Origin: Vombatus ursinus
Taxonomy: Eukaryota; Chordata; Mammalia; Diprotodontia; Vombatidae
Length of the DNA stretch: 64,000 nt
Direction: 5' to 3'
Assembly: GCF_900497805.2 (NCBI RefSeq)
Contig: NW_020954585.1
Span: forward strand, 40,617,527 to 40,681,526
Both the position numbers and the translations under genes were made by a program. Below, piece by piece: positions 1 through 11,829 of the stretch. The notes beneath the pieces are model-generated. The model was not told the DNA's origin. It saw only the letters and a program-made list of their open reading frames with translations, and did not search any database. Numbering within the stretch: position 1 is the first letter of the stretch; each line of letters opens with the position of its first letter.

Positions 1-435
1 CAGGGGATACAAAAAGAGGCAAAAAAAAAAATACCTGGGCTCAAAGAGCACACGATTTGAGACAACATGTAAAGAAATATATGCAAAGCAAGCTATATAC
101 AAGATAATAAGGAAATGATTAAAAGAGTGAAAATACTGGAATTAAGAAGGGTCAAGGAAGACTTACTGTAGAAGGTAGGATTTTGATTGAGACTTAAAAG
201 AAGCCAGGGAGGTCAGTAGTAGGAAACGAGGGGGGAGAGCATTCCAGGCATGAGGAACAGCCGGAGAGAAAGCTGGGAGCTGAGAGAAGGAGGGTCTTGT
301 TCTTGGAACTTCCATGAGGCCAGTGTCTCTGGATCAAACAGTGTGCGTTGGGGAGTTAAGTGTAAGAAGGATGGAAAAGTAGGAGTGGGGCTGAGTCACA
401 AAGGGCTTTGAATGCCAAACAGAGCATTTCCTATC
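1..435 (-). mobile_element. L2 LINE 3' region, antisense
   Basis: The text reads as the reverse complement of the L2 3' region. Marks are the 'agcattccaggcatgaggaac' type block (reverse of the L2 'cccatgcctggaa' signature), then 'gggctttgaatgccaaacag'. The copy is 5'-truncated by the window edge, is diverged and has no open frame. Family known (CR1-clade LINE); assignment by eye. Confidence 0.7.
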
Positions 436-449
436 TGCTACTGGATAGT

Positions 450-535
450 TGTTATGAGAATCAAAGAGATAGTATTTGTAAAGCACTTAGCACAGTGCCT
501 GGCATGGAGCAGTACTATATAAATACTTAGTCCCT
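450..535 (+). mobile_element. MIR 3' end fragment
   Basis: Matches the MIR tail: 'aaagcacttagcacagtgcctggca' followed by an 'ataaata' motif. Short, old SINE fragment. Confidence 0.6.
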
Positions 536-1134
536 TCAGCAAGTAGTTAGGTGAGGAGAAATCAACTTCCCTAGCCCACCAACAGGAATGAGCCCAGAGG
601 TGGTGCTAAAATGGAAAGAAAGCAAAACACAGGCACTCTTCAAAAAGGGACAAGTTAGTGTTATTTTGAAAAGCAATATAGACTAGCGGTTATAGACTGC
701 TTAGTAATCAGGAAGACTTGGGTTCAAATCCTGTCTTTTCCAGACTTTTGATGTACTTTCACATACCGATCCCTTTAATATGTTTTGGGGCTTAGGAACA
801 AATTGTCATAAATGGGGACAATTATTCAAGTGGGATTTATTTTCTGGGTTTACTTTTCCTTTAGGTGTTTGTCTACCAGCTGTGACATCTGATCTACCAA
901 ATCACTTGGCAAGAATTGAACAATCATGGAATAAGATTACATGATCATAAATTCAGAAAGTGCCTCATCTACTCTTACTCCCTTATTTTGTATATAGATT
1001 AGGGAAATGAGGTCTATCAAGTAGCAAAGGCAGATTTCAAACAATTTAGCCTTCCCTTTACTGTACTATGCTTTTTTTTTTTTAAGACCAGGTCTTTCTA
1101 GCTCCTTAGCTCTGGATCTTCTCATTATGTGATT
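536..1134. other. Unclassified non-coding stretch
   Basis: No gene is seen. A MIR head fragment is likely at about 665-745 ('ggttcaaatcctg' A/B-box-like core). The rest is AT-rich and I do not recognise it. Confidence 0.4.
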
Positions 1135-1146
1135 TTAGATCATAAT

Positions 1147-1292
1147 TTTTTTTTTTTGGCTGGGCAATGGGGTTAAGTGACTTGCCCAGGGTCACACAGC
1201 TAATAAGTAGCAGGTGTCTGAGGCTGGATTTGAACTCAGGTCCTCCTGACTCCAGGGCTGGTGCTCTATCCGCTACACCACTTTGTTGCCCC
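1147..1292 (-). mobile_element. Short marsupial CORE-SINE (Mar1/WSINE-like)
   Basis: Reading on the minus strand it starts with the head near 1292, contains the core 'ctgggcaagtcacttaaccc' (reverse) and ends in a T-run that is its poly-A tail. A direct repeat 'tagatcataa' at 1136-1145 and 1293-1302 is the target-site duplication (TSD), so the insertion is fairly young. Confidence 0.85.
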
Positions 1293-1318
1293 TAGATCAT
1301 AAAATTTTAATAATGTAA

Positions 1319-1487
1319 GGGGCAGCTAGGTGGCCCAGTGGATAGAGCACTGACCCTGGAATAAGGAGGACTTGAGTTTAAATTTGACCTTAGACACTTA
1401 CTAGCTGTATGACCCTGGGCAAGTCACTTAATCTTGATTGCTTCCAAAAAAAGAAAAAAAGAAAGAAAGAAAAAATTTTTTTAGCAC
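1319..1487 (+). mobile_element. Short marsupial CORE-SINE
   Basis: Head 'ggggcagctaggtggcccag' at the left, core 'gaccctgggcaagtcacttaa', then an A-rich tail (AAAGAAAGAAAG). It lies 27 bases from an oppositely oriented SINE of the same type. Confidence 0.85.
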
Positions 1488-1519
1488 TATAAAGGGATAA
1501 TCTAGTCAGATAATCTAGT

Positions 1520-1672
1520 CAGCCCCCTCATTTTACAGTTGAGGACACTAAGGTTCAGAGAAGTCAATTGACTTGTCAAAGCTCACACGGGTATAAAGTG
1601 GCAGAGTCAGCAAGGACTAGAATCTTGAAGTTTAACTCTCCAGTCCAGGGTGCCCTTTCCGCTATGGTGAAT
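1520..1672 (-). mobile_element. MIR SINE, antisense
   Basis: Core 'ctcattttacagttgagga' with the following 'gtcacac'-like segment. It includes a 75-codon open frame (1568-1795) that runs out of the repeat and has no protein-like character. Confidence 0.65.
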
Positions 1673-2184
1673 CACTACCCCAGGTTTAATGACATCACCC
1701 TTCATGATGAAGCAAAGCATAAGCCTGAGCTGAGCTGTCTTTCCTTTTTTCCTATTAACCTACCAACTCTCTCTGCCTTCACTGGTTGGGTATAAGGCAG
1801 TCATTAAATATTTTGGTTTAATGATCCTTTTTTTGCCAGCTAAATGTGGAATCATCAGGAGCATTACACCTCAGACCTCTTCCCTTCTGGCTTCTTGCCT
1901 GGCTGTAAATGTTGAGATTCAGGGTAAATCGATGAAGTTATATCAATAAAGGAGTTAAATAAATAGAAGAGGTGAGAAATACAAAATAAAACATTTTTCA
2001 CCTAAAGTCCTTCCATGAGACATAAAGATTGACTGGAGAAACAAGCCATTCCAAGAATGATCTGCTTACTGATAAAAATATTAATAAATAAAATGACAAA
2101 AAAAAAAGGAAGGCTTACCGTAAATACAGGAAATTTGCCTCACTGTATCCATTTGTAAGCAGGGGTTCAAGCACACAAATATAT
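1673..2184. other. Unclassified non-coding stretch
   Basis: No gene and no repeat recognised. AT-rich, with many stops in all frames. Confidence 0.4.
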
Positions 2185-2195
2185 ACATAATACAT

Positions 2196-2442
2196 TTGTT
2201 GTTGTTGTTGTACAGTTGTGTCTGACTCTTTGTGACCCTTTTTGGGGTTTTCTTGGCAAAGATACTAGAGTGGTTTGTCATTTCCTTCTTTAGCTCATTT
2301 TATAGATGAGGAAACTGAGGCAAATAGGGTTAAGTGACTTGCCCAATGTCACACAGCTAGTAGGTGTCTGAGGCCAGATTTGAATTCAGGTCTTCCTAAT
2401 TCTAGACCCAGTGCTCTATCCACTGAGCCACCTAGCTGCCCC
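2196..2442 (-). mobile_element. CORE-SINE with RTE/Bov-B-like tail
   Basis: Reading from 2442 backwards: CORE head, core, then 'tgagctaaagaaggaaatg' and the tail that matches Bov-B/RTE 3' ends ('gtcacaaagagtcagacaca'-type), closing in (CAA)n, here seen as TTG repeats. The flanking near-repeat 'acataatacat' (2185-2195) and 'acgtaatgcat' (2443-2453) is the TSD. Confidence 0.85.
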
Positions 2443-2453
2443 ACGTAATGCAT

Positions 2454-2535
2454 ACATACATAATATATGTATATACTTATATGTATGTATAATTTGTATA
2501 TTGTATATTTAATATATGTATATGTATGTAATTTT
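2454..2535. repeat. AT-rich (TATG/CATA) simple repeat
   Basis: Imperfect CATA/TATG/ATAT units with no coding signal. It adjoins the TSD of the SINE on its left. Confidence 0.8.
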
Positions 2536-2539
2536 TACT

Positions 2540-3400
2540 AATCTCTTGTTTTCCATTTCCTTTATTTCCAACTACATCCCTCCCCCTCTCTTTACCTAGA
2601 GAGTAATTGGTTGCAGTAAAGAGTGAAAAAGATAGAGGAGATAAAAGAAGCAGTTGAGCAAAACTAATCAATACTGTGACGACACAAGCACATTCAAGGT
2701 CATATACCTATAGCTCCTCACCTCTGCAAAAGAAGAGGAGACATGCATGTTTTCAGTTTTTCTCTGGGGCCAACCTTGGCCATTACAATCACACAGTGCT
2801 CAGTTTTGCTTCTTGTAGTTCCTTCCCTTTAGATTGTTGTAATCATTTTGCTTTTTGTGTTGCTGGTTCTGCTTACTTCACTTTGCAATAGCTCACGTAA
2901 GTATTCCCATGCTTCTTTGTATTTTTCACGTTCATCATTTCTTAGGGCATAGTAATATTCCATTACATTCACAGGCCGTGATTTGTTTAGCCATTCTCCA
3001 AATGATGTGCATCTTCTGTATTTCCAACCCTGGGCTAGTGCTTTAAAAAAAATTACTGCTATAAATATTTTGGTGCATGTGGGGGCCTTTCTACCTTTGA
3101 CCTCTTTAGGATATATGCCTAGGAGAGGAAACTGGGGGTGGGGTGGGGTCAAGGGAGGACATTTTAATCCCCATCTTTAGATAATTCCAAATTGCTTTCC
3201 ACAATGGTTGAACCAATTCTTGTTTCCACCAAGAGGGCATTAATGTGCTTATCTTCCCTTAGTCCCTGATGCCATTAACCACTCCTATCTTTTGTCATCC
3301 TGGACAATTTACTCTGTATGAGGTGAAACTTCAGGGTTGTTTCGATGTTCGTTTCTCTTACTATTACCTCACTCTAAGTTTTATTGGCTCAACGGCCTGC
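2540..3400 (-). mobile_element. L1 LINE 3' end, antisense
   Basis: On the minus strand, a frame at 2829-3152 contains the L1 ORF2 C-terminal signature MEYYYALRNDE, followed by a TW..L-like and SE.SRT segment, as at the end of mammalian L1 ORF2. Upstream minus-strand text carries the usual L1 'tcccaaa.tgctggaa'-region counterparts. The copy is diverged and 5'-truncated. The same stretch recurs at 59,070-59,990. Confidence 0.75.
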
Positions 3401-4617
3401 TTGACTACCTAGGTAGTAAGGCAAATTAAGCATTGTTTACTATCTTCCTATTACAGACAAATGGATGACAGACAGCTTCCAAAGTTAATATATATAATTT
3501 TTCAGAAGATGAAGTTATTCTCTGAATATTGCCTTTCTTTTCTTTATAAAATGTAGCACTATACACTCTTGTAGCCAAGTACCAAAAAAGTGCAAGTCAC
3601 AAAAGATGTTTTCATGAATTTATCCTTATCTACCCTTCCCCCAAATATGTTGCCTAAATATATGCACATATATTTACATATATATAAACACATACCAATA
3701 CATCCGCATATATACATCATCCATCCATATGTCTCTCTTGATATATGTACATGTATTTATATATCTTTAATTATTTATTGTTTATTCTGTTATATTTATA
3801 TATCATATGTAAGCTATATGCATATACATAGAAAGAGAGAGTGAAAGAGAGAGACTTTTATAGCTCTATGCAGTATAGAAAAATCAGAAATCTTTTCTAT
3901 TGACCTACCATGAATATTTTTTGTTGATGGGCAAATAAACTTCATGTAAAATTGCTCTGGTCTGAATTTGATTCTCTTTCAGTTCTAAACCTTAGTCCTC
4001 CATTATCCCATGTCATGAGTAGTAGAAGAAAAGTCTTTTCCACTTGTTTTTCTCTCTATAAAAATGGGGATTAGGATAAACCAGATTTTCCTCCTCCATA
4101 CTTGACTTCCAGAGAGATTTAGTAATAACTGCACGAAGGCTCATGGTTGGATTAATCTCATCTTTGTCTTAGTAATAGTTCTGTTTGGCCTATCAGACCA
4201 ATGCATTTCTGACCATTGCTAAGTCATGGATTCTAGCCCAGCACAGGATTTAGAGTCAGAAAGGAAGTAGAGTACTGGTCATGAAGTGGGATAATATAGG
4301 ACTAGGGCTAGAAATGAGTAAATATCAACTTCAGGACAGAGCAAGGATTCAAACTGAGGTCCTCTGATTCTTCCCACCATTCACTAGTTGGTGTTAAAAT
4401 TACTGTCAAAATGCCAAAAAATAGCCACAAGGCTAAGATTGAACTTTTAAGATGACTTAGCTTCTAACCTGTTTTAAGGTTTATTCTACTGAACCACACT
4501 TCTGACTTTTTTCAAGGGCCAATCTTCTGACTGCTGTTTCAACAATCATCTCCTGATATTCCTCTCCTGTGCTCTTGATTTAAATTTCTTTTAGCACTGG
4601 GAATCAGAGTTATGAGG
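3401..4617. other. Unclassified stretch with AT microsatellite
   Basis: 3,645-3,855 is an imperfect TATA/CATA/TACA repeat ending in (GA)n. An 84-codon open frame over it (3,590-3,844) translates to low-complexity I/Y/H/C and is not a gene. The remainder is not recognised; 4,340-4,385 may be a MIR scrap. Confidence 0.5.
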
Positions 4618-4816
4618 TAGAAAGCAGTGTGGTACAGTAGGAAGTGTGCTGGATTTGGAGTTAGAGGAGCTGGGTTCAAATTATAACACTAATTATCTGT
4701 GTGACCTTGGGATGGTCACTTCCTTTCTCTTGGCCTCCGTTTTCTCATCTATATAGTGTGGGGGTCTGACTAAATGGCCTCTGAAGTCCTTTCTGGTCTA
4801 AATCCATGATCCTGAG
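4618..4816 (+). mobile_element. MIR/Ther-type SINE
   Basis: Full-length-looking copy: 'gcagtgtggtacagtaggaa' head, 'gagctgggttcaaatt' B-box-like segment, 'ctgtgtgaccttggg' core, and 'tgatcctgag' end. Confidence 0.75.
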
Positions 4817-4955
4817 ATTCAACAAAGGCACTTCTGTGACCATTTAGTCAAATCCATATCTGTAAAGCACTTGCCTCTACAATATCCTACAGGATCCTCT
4901 AGTCTTTGATTAAAGACCACCAATGAGGGGAAACCCACTGTCTCATTCCACTTTT

Positions 4956-5117
4956 TTTTTTTTAATTTTTTTTTTTAGTGAGGCAATCGGGGTTAAGTGA
5001 CTTGCCCAAGGTCACACAGCTAGTACATGCCAAGTGTTTGGTATGAGGCCGGATTTGAACTCAGGTCCTCCTGACTTCAGGGCCAGTGCTCTATCCACCG
5101 CGCCACCTAGCTGCTCC
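4956..5117 (-). mobile_element. Short marsupial CORE-SINE with perfect TSD
   Basis: Poly-A tail appears as the T-run at the left and the head at the right. A perfect 13-bp direct repeat 'tcattccactttt' flanks it at 4,943-4,955 and 5,119-5,131. It inserted into the CR1/L3 copy. Confidence 0.9.
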
Positions 5118-5450
5118 TTCATTCCACTTTTGAATAGCTATAATTATTAAAGAGTTTTTCCTTATCTCAAAACTAAATTAGCTTCTGCAACTTCCATGTA
5201 GTTATGCCCTTTGGGACCAGACAGAACAAATTTAATTTCTTTTCCTTACAATAGCCCTTCTAGTACTGAGCCAGCTATCTATCACGTCTCCTCTTTTCCA
5301 GGCTAAACATCCCCAATACCTTCAATCCATTCTTGTATCTCATGAGCTCAAGGCCCTTCACTAGCCTAGTTGCCTCTCCCCGCACATTTCTCTGTCTTAT
5401 AAGTGTCTTTCCTAAAATATGATGCTCAGAATGGAACATCATGCCCCAGA

Positions 5451-5605
5451 TGCCTCAGTTTCCTCATCTTTAAAATGGAGATAATAATAATATCTACTTC
5501 CTGGGGTTCTAGTGAGGGTCCAATGAGGTTATAATTGTAAACACTTAGCTCCATTTCTGGCACATAGTAAACATTATATAAATGTTATCATCATCATCAT
5601 TACAT
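5451..5605 (+). mobile_element. MIR SINE inside CR1/L3
   Basis: 'tgcctcagtttcctcatctt' through 'ggcacatagtaaacatta' to an ATC-rich end. The CR1/L3 sequence 'cccagatg / tgtggtctgatc' resumes directly after it. Confidence 0.75.
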
Positions 5606-5720
5606 GTGGTCTGATCAGAGCAGAATACAGTGAGACTCACCTTCATATTCCTACATGTGATCAGTCCCAATGCAGTCAAAGATTGTATTTACTTTCTAGG
5701 CTTTTGGATCATTCTGTTAA

Positions 5721-5754
5721 CTCATATCATCATATCATATCATATCATATCATC
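5721..5754. repeat. (CATAT)n microsatellite
   Basis: About five consecutive CATAT pentamers, within the CR1/L3 copy. Confidence 0.85.
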
Positions 5755-6215
5755 TAATCCTCAGGTTTTTTCAGATAGGTTAATCTATCTACTTTCTTCT
5801 CCATCTTGCTCTTGAGAAGATGATGTGTTGACACCGAGTGTAAGACTTTACGTTCATTCTCATTGAACTTCATCTTGTTAGATTTGGCCCAATGCTTGAA
5901 CCTCATAGTGTCTTTTTTTTAATCCTGACTCCTGTCATTTAGTCAGTTTGCTGTCTCTCCTCTGTAGCTTTGTGTCATCTGAATATTTGATCTTTTCTCT
6001 TATCTAAGCCACTGATTAAAATGTTAAAAATAAAAAAAAAGAACCAAACCGACAACACAGAGTCACACAAAGTGATAGACCTCTGAAGAATTCGTTCTGC
6101 ATTGAAGAGGGACCAGTTATAACTACTCTTTGGGCCTGGCTGTTCAACTTGTCTTGAATCCTCCTCATGGTACTATCCTCTGGGCCTCATTTCTCCATCT
6201 TTTCTATGAGAATAG

Positions 6216-6784
6216 TGTGAGAGACTGTGGACGGATGGTACTGGACTACAGGTAAGGTCAATTTGGGCACACAGGATAGGGTACGGGTATTAGAGTCAGT
6301 GATGAAGGCAGCCCTAGGGACTGAAAGATGAGCAAATTGGGGCTGAGGCACACACAAACATAGAATTAGGAGACTGGTTGAAATCAGACAAAGTTAGGGA
6401 CCGTGAAGCACACAAATCCTGATGGATACAAATCTATAGGAACTGGAAAGCAGTATAAGTCAGAGGGGTTAGAATCCAGGTAGTTATTCTAGGTAACAGA
6501 TCCAGACTCTCAGCATCTACTGAGCCTCGATGCAGTTGTTTTATCCTTGAGTGCAGAAGCTTTTTTGCATGATTCCTGCTACAGCGAGAACTAGTCCCAG
6601 AGCATAGATTTTACTGTAGCAGTTTGTGTAGCAAGTAAGCCCTGAAATAGAATGACTGCAAGGCTCACTACACCAGGAAGCCACTGGCTGCATTTTTAAC
6701 ACCTTGAGCCATAAAAACCTGCTGGGATTTGCTTACTTGTACTCCAGTTCCTTTCCATTCACCTCAATTCAGTTCAGTTCTGTT
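6216..6784. other. Unclassified stretch
   Basis: No coding signal and no repeat family recognised. Base composition is near neutral. It could be unique sequence between the CR1 and L2 copies. Confidence 0.4.
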
Positions 6785-6907
6785 CAACTTGGTACTGGGC
6801 ATACCAACACAAAACTTGTAACAATCTTTCCCCTCAAAGAGTTTATATTCTACTAGGGGAAAATAGCATACACCAGAAAAGTAAATACAAGGTGTATGTC
6901 TTTATTG

Positions 6908-7126
6908 ATGTTGTTGTTTAGTCAATTAGCTGTGTCTGACTCTTCATGACCTCATTTAAGGTTTTCTCGGCCAAGATACTAGAGTGGTTTGCCATTTCCT
7001 TCTCCAGCTCCTTTGAGGCTTAAGTCACTTACCCAGGGTTACACAGCAAGTAAGTATCTGAGGCTGGATTTGAATTCAGGTCCTGCTGACTCCAGGGAAG
7101 GCATTCTATCCACTGTGCCACCTAGT
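6908..7126 (-). mobile_element. CORE-SINE with RTE-like tail
   Basis: The (CAA)n end appears as 'gttgttgtttag' at left, then the RTE tail, then the core and head ending 'ccactgtgccacctag'. The centre is shortened relative to other copies. Confidence 0.8.
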
Positions 7127-7340
7127 CACACACACACACACGTATGTGTATGCATATGTGTATGCATGCACACACACATGTGTATATGGAGGTATATACA
7201 CACATGTATATGTATATACACACATATATACACATACATGTATGTGTATATGTCCATGTGTTTGTATGTGTGTGTATGTACATATGTATAAATATGTGTG
7301 TATGTGTATAAATGTGTGCTTACATATATGTATATATGGG
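7127..7340. repeat. (CA/TG/TA)n compound microsatellite
   Basis: Begins (CA)8 and continues as imperfect ATGTGTATAC-type units. Open frames on both strands here (7,126-7,406) are low-complexity artefacts. It may have grown next to the head end of the SINE on its left. Confidence 0.9.
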
Positions 7341-7514
7341 AAAGAGATATCACTAACAATTGAAAGAATTAGAAAAGGCTCTTGTAGGAGGTTGCATTTG
7401 AACTGAACCTTGAAGGGAGCTAGGGATGCTAAGAGGCAGAAGAGGGGAAGAGCATATCAGATATGGGAAACAAAAACGTAAGAGATATGAGGTTAAATGC
7501 CACATTCTGGAGAA

Positions 7515-7794
7515 CAGCTAACAATAACAACAATGATAATAGCAACTAGCATTATAAAGCACTTCAAGGTTTACGTAGCGCTCCATTTATATTATCTCAT
7601 CTGATCGTTACAACAACCCTAGGAGGGAGGTGCTTTTATTATTCCCATTTTACAGATGAGGAAACTGAGGCTAAAAGAAATTAAACAATTTGTCCATGGT
7701 CACACAACTTAGGAAGGACCGAGGCAGGATTCGAGCTCAAGTCTTCCTTGACTCCAAGTCCAGCACTCTAACCACAGCATCACCTAGCCGTCTC
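7515..7794 (-). mobile_element. MIR SINE, antisense
   Basis: Long copy: 'aagcacttcaaggtttacgt', 'cccattttacagatgaggaa', 'gtccagcactctaacc'. It interrupts the L2 copy. Confidence 0.8.
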
Positions 7795-7968
7795 AAATAG
7801 GCTACTTTGGCTAAATGTTAAGTGTGGGGAAGAGAAATAAAAAAGAATGATAGGTTGGAACCAGGTTGTGAAGGGTTTTAACTGCCAAAGGGAGGAGTTT
7901 CTGTTTTATCATTAAGAGTGATAGGGAGCCGTTGAAGCTTCTTGACCAGGGACTTGATATAGTTGGAC

Positions 7969-8410
7969 AGCCTTAGCTGGCAAAAATTTTCTCTAGAGGA
8001 GAGAACATCCTGCAAAGTCTCCATGGTGTTCTTGGTTATTCACTATGCACTTTGCAATTACAAAACCATTACCCTATGTTCCCAAAGGCATTTCTAGGGG
8101 TGATAGAACATTCCCATTTATTTTAAATGAGATGTATCAGATTAAAAGATCCTAAGGCTGAAAAACCCTCACAAATAATAAAAGGCCAAATGCCATTCAA
8201 TATCTCATCAACAGAAAAGGAATTGTTGTCATTACATTTAATAATATCCACTCACGCAAATCAGAAAGGAGATAGGGAAAGAGGGCTGGACAGCTTGCTA
8301 GTCAGAGGAAATGGGGATTTGTTCACCAATGAGTTGTAGAGTGTTTTAGTGAAGGTTTTGATGTTCTCAGATAAGCTTATTACCTCTGAATGGTTAAGTT
8401 AGTACTTTAC
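7969..8410. other. Unclassified stretch
   Basis: No gene. An open frame at 8,127-8,339 (70 codons) has no recognisable domain and no conserved-looking composition. Confidence 0.4.
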
Positions 8411-8590
8411 TGAGAGACTGTTGTATAGTGAAAAGAATGGTAGACTGAGAGTCAGGAGACCAAGTTCAAAGGCTGGTTCTTCCATTTCCTAATTGTATGA
8501 CTTCGGGCAATTCATTTAATTATTCTGAACTCATTTTTCTTTTCTCTAAATTTCCCCACCTCGTAGGGTTGTGGTAACTAATACTTCAAT
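8411..8590 (+). mobile_element. MIR SINE
   Basis: 'gttgtatagtgaaaagaatg' head, 'gactgagagtcaggaga' and 'cacctcgtagggttgtg' 3' block. Strongly diverged. Confidence 0.6.
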
Positions 8591-9164
8591 GTTTCAGTCA
8601 ATCTGTGATCTCATCAACATAATTACTCCCATCAACAGCGGGAATTGTTACCTATTCAAACTCTTTCATCCTCTATTACTCTTGCCCTCCCATAAGTACT
8701 CCATAGAGGATCCACCCAACGTGCCTTCTTTTGAGTATTTTTCTTTCTTTCTTTTTTTCCCCTCTGAGTATTTAAAAAAATGCTCATGGGCCCCAGTTTA
8801 GCACTTGGCTTGTCCATGTGTTTTCCCTGACACTAGTTGATTGTTATGAGGAATTTGCTTTACAATTGTCTAAATGCTATCCATATACATTTTGTGTTAT
8901 TTTGTCAATAGCCAATCTTCTTTCTCTCCCTACATCTTGGCTACTTCATAGGAAAACTCAAATAAAATGAGATCAACCTGGCTTTCTTTCTTTCTTTTTT
9001 TCTTTATTTCTCTAGGTATTTGAATACTGTTGATAAAATCATCATCATCATCATCATTATCATCATTTTACATGGCAATACTCTTATTCCAGCACAAGAA
9101 CTAGTCATTTTTATCCACCTGTAAAATTGTCCACAATATAATAAATATGAGGTGTCCCAACAGT
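8591..9164. other. Unclassified stretch with CAT repeat
   Basis: No gene seen. A short (ATC)n run lies at about 9,040-9,068, and T-rich tracts lie near 8,740 and 8,990. Confidence 0.45.
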
Positions 9165-9485
9165 TTTAGTGTGGGTGATGCTTGAGCATGAAAGAAGAGA
9201 GGTTTTCTATGGTGCAGAGAAGAGGAAGGAGTACATTCCAGGTATGAGGAATGGATTTAAAAGGCACAGAGATAAGAAATTCAATTTCCTGTGTGAGCAA
9301 CAAAGAGAAACTCAGTCTGACTAGATTACCATAATGCATGAGCGGGAGTGATATTCAATGAGACTGGAAAGACTGGTTATTTTTGATTCTAGAGGCAATA
9401 GGAAGTCACTGGGCTTATTGAGTAGGAGAATAACATGGTCAGTTCTGGACTCAGGGAAAATCACCCTGGTGATAAGGTGGAGGAT
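9165..9485 (-). mobile_element. L2 LINE 3' region, antisense
   Basis: 'acattccaggtatgaggaat' and 'ggcaataggaagtcactggg', 'gagtaggagaataacatggt' follow the reverse-complement L2 order. Confidence 0.7.
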
Positions 9486-9494
9486 GGATATCTC

Positions 9495-9805
9495 AGTCAC
9501 AAAATAACTAGCTTTTGGACCTTTGGCAAATCACAGAACCACATTTAGCCTTAGTTTCCTCATCTGTAAAAATGTGGATAGAACCTACTTCTCATGGTTA
9601 TTTTGAGGATCAAGTGAGACAGCATATGTAAAATACTTTATAACTTTAAAGTTCTTTGTAAATGTGGTTATTGTTATTATAGTTGTTATTATTCACTTTT
9701 CAGTACCTTCGGTAACCCTCTAAGAAAACAAATTGCAGAGAAAGTACTGATCTTCATTGGCAGAGAGAGCTCATTCCCGAGCTCCCCTTATACTAATTAA
9801 ATCAT
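9495..9805 (+). mobile_element. MIR followed by Ther-like SINE tail
   Basis: 9,495-9,690 is MIR ('ttagtttcctcatctgtaaa', 'tttgaggatcaagtgagaca'). 9,715-9,805 resembles the tail module also seen at 14,200-14,265 and, reversed, at 17,125-17,210 ('tgcagagaaagtactgatct', 'cattggcagagagagctc'). Confidence 0.55.
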
Positions 9806-10099
9806 ATAAAATGGCATCAAATAAATAATATCATGAATTATATCAACAAATAATATTTAATTTTTCAACTTAAAATTTAAAAAATAAACAAAATAAATAA
9901 CTGATAAATGGTGATTTAAAGTTTGTAAAATACTTTACACACATTTATCTCTGTCCCATCTTCTTTGACCAATATACCTTTGAAGGTAGGAGCCCTAGTC
10001 AAAAGGTACTACATTCTTGCCCTATGGATAGCAATCTCCACCCCTTGTCCTAGTGATATAGAGTGATCGTCCGAAAGAGCACTTTCCCCTCCTCATCCA
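9806..10099. other. Unclassified AT-rich stretch
   Basis: AATAAATA-rich and no gene seen. Confidence 0.4.
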
Positions 10100-10499
10100 T
10101 TTCATCTCTGCCTAGAACGCTTCCTTACTTTTTCCTCTCCCATCTATTCCAGCCCCCTCCCTTTCAAATTCCTATTTGACTTCACTCTTGCCTTCCAATG
10201 TCTTTTTTGCAAATTCATTTGATTAACAATCTTAGACCTTTTATTTTCTAACTCCTATTTTTTTACATTCAGAGAAACTTGGTTCCCTCAAGAAAACACT
10301 AAACTCCTGACTCCCCTTCTCAATACTGGAAACACTTCTCATTTCCCAAAATATAACGGGCTAGGAAAAGGGAAAAGTGTACATAGCTCGCATTCCTCAT
10401 TGCCACTTCCAGATCTTACTTCTGCCATCATCACTTCCTGATCTTTTCTCCTTTGAAATTCCCTACATCTACATCTATATCTATATCGATTTATATAAC

Positions 10500-10832
10500 C
10501 TATGATATGCTGGACCTGACTCAGGCTGGTGCCCTGGTAGTTTAGGTCTGATGTTGGAATGAAATGAAACAGATGCAGCTCATTGAACAGTTAACAAAAG
10601 GTTTACTTAGTTTTTACTTAGAAAAGATACCCAACAAGATTTGAGCCCTCTGCTTCAGTATAGGTGTTCCACCCCCTCCTTGCCTCCATATTGAAAGGAC
10701 TGTGGTCAGTAGGTCAGAGTATGGTAGAGACTCCCACAGCCTTGGGACATCTGCTATTTTCTCTCTTTTCTTAAGGAATTCAGTACTTAGTTCCCAGTCT
10801 TTTGGGCAACCCTAACCCCTGCCTTTAGACTT
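10500..10832. other. Unclassified insert inside L2
   Basis: L2 endonuclease text stops near 10,465 and resumes at about 10,836. The roughly 330 bases between them do not fit L2. The text could be an old LTR fragment in antisense or another repeat; I do not recognise it. Confidence 0.35.
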
Positions 10833-11829
10833 TGTAATTTCAATGAACATTTTGACATCCCTTCAAGCATCCTAGCTTTTCATTAGCTTTCTCAACTGCT
10901 ACAACCTCTATCTCCAGTCTATACCAGGCACTCAAAGAATGGTTATATTCTTTTATGTCACTGGCATTTATCAGCATTCTTTCATGATTGAGAACTATGA
11001 AATTCTATCATGATCATAACCTCCTATCTTTCTATTGCTTTCTGTGACTTACATTTTATAATCCCGTTTTCCATCCTTATCATGGGTCTGGGCACTGTAC
11101 CTCTCAATGATTTCTCAAAACATCACTCCTGCTTTATCCTTACTTTTGTACCTTCCCAATCTTGCCCCAAGAGTGAATTAATACAACTCTACATTCTTCT
11201 CAAATCTCAAACCTCATACCTCTTTATCTGATCACCATTTATACTTTCCCAACTTTTTCCAACTTTGGTTTGCCTTCACCATTTGCCTTTTTTATTCTTA
11301 TTCACATATCATTAAAAGGCCCTAGAGGAAGTCACAGAACACTATTTACTAGGTCCATTAACAAATCTGTTTTCTATTCTCAATGGGGTCTTCACTGATG
11401 TTTGGAAATCCTTCTATTTTTTTAATTGATTGTCTATTATACTCCTCCCAGTGTTTTCCCCCTAACTTTCTTATTTTTTCTCAAGCCTCCTCTAGCACCC
11501 TCTCCCATTCATCCTTTATTGAGATGGAGAGGCCATAGTTATGTATTACTTATACTTCCCTATTCTATTTCGTGAAACCCTTCAATACCACCCCCAATTC
11601 TCTCCTCCTTTTCTCTAGTTTCTAACAAAGAAGTAGATCTCTTCCACAAGGATTACCCATCTACTTACACCCATTACCTCATCCCCTTTCATATTATCTC
11701 AAAAGCAGTCATATCCATTTCATTCATCCCATTGCTTTGAACCTTCTTCAATCTCTTTCCTTATCTACTGGCTCCTTTCCCACTGCCTACAAAAATGCAC
11801 AGTTCCCCTCAGTCTTAATATTTTTTATT

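Larger units (their letters stand above)
4830..6215 (-). mobile_element. CR1/L3 LINE, antisense
   Basis: The plus strand reads as the reverse complement of a CR1-clade 3' half. Signatures are 'ttccaggctaaacatcccca', 'tgtggtctgatcagagcaga', 'gtaagactttacgttcat' and 'ctttgtgtcatctgaatatt', in the order expected for CR1/L3. Broken by a CORE-SINE (4,956-5,117) and a MIR (5,451-5,605), so it predates both. Confidence 0.75.
6785..7968 (-). mobile_element. L2 LINE 3' region, antisense, split by three insertions
   Basis: L2 pieces at 6,785-6,905, 7,345-7,514 and 7,795-7,968 are collinear (reverse of 'ccctgccctcaaggagct', then 'aaccttgaagg', then 'gaagggttttaactgccaaa'). Between them sit a CORE-SINE, a microsatellite and a MIR. 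Confidence 0.7.

Noticed and set aside
5721-5754. Short regularly repeated units as a possible CRISPR-like array
   Set aside because: Plain pentamer microsatellite without spacers; the genome is vertebrate.
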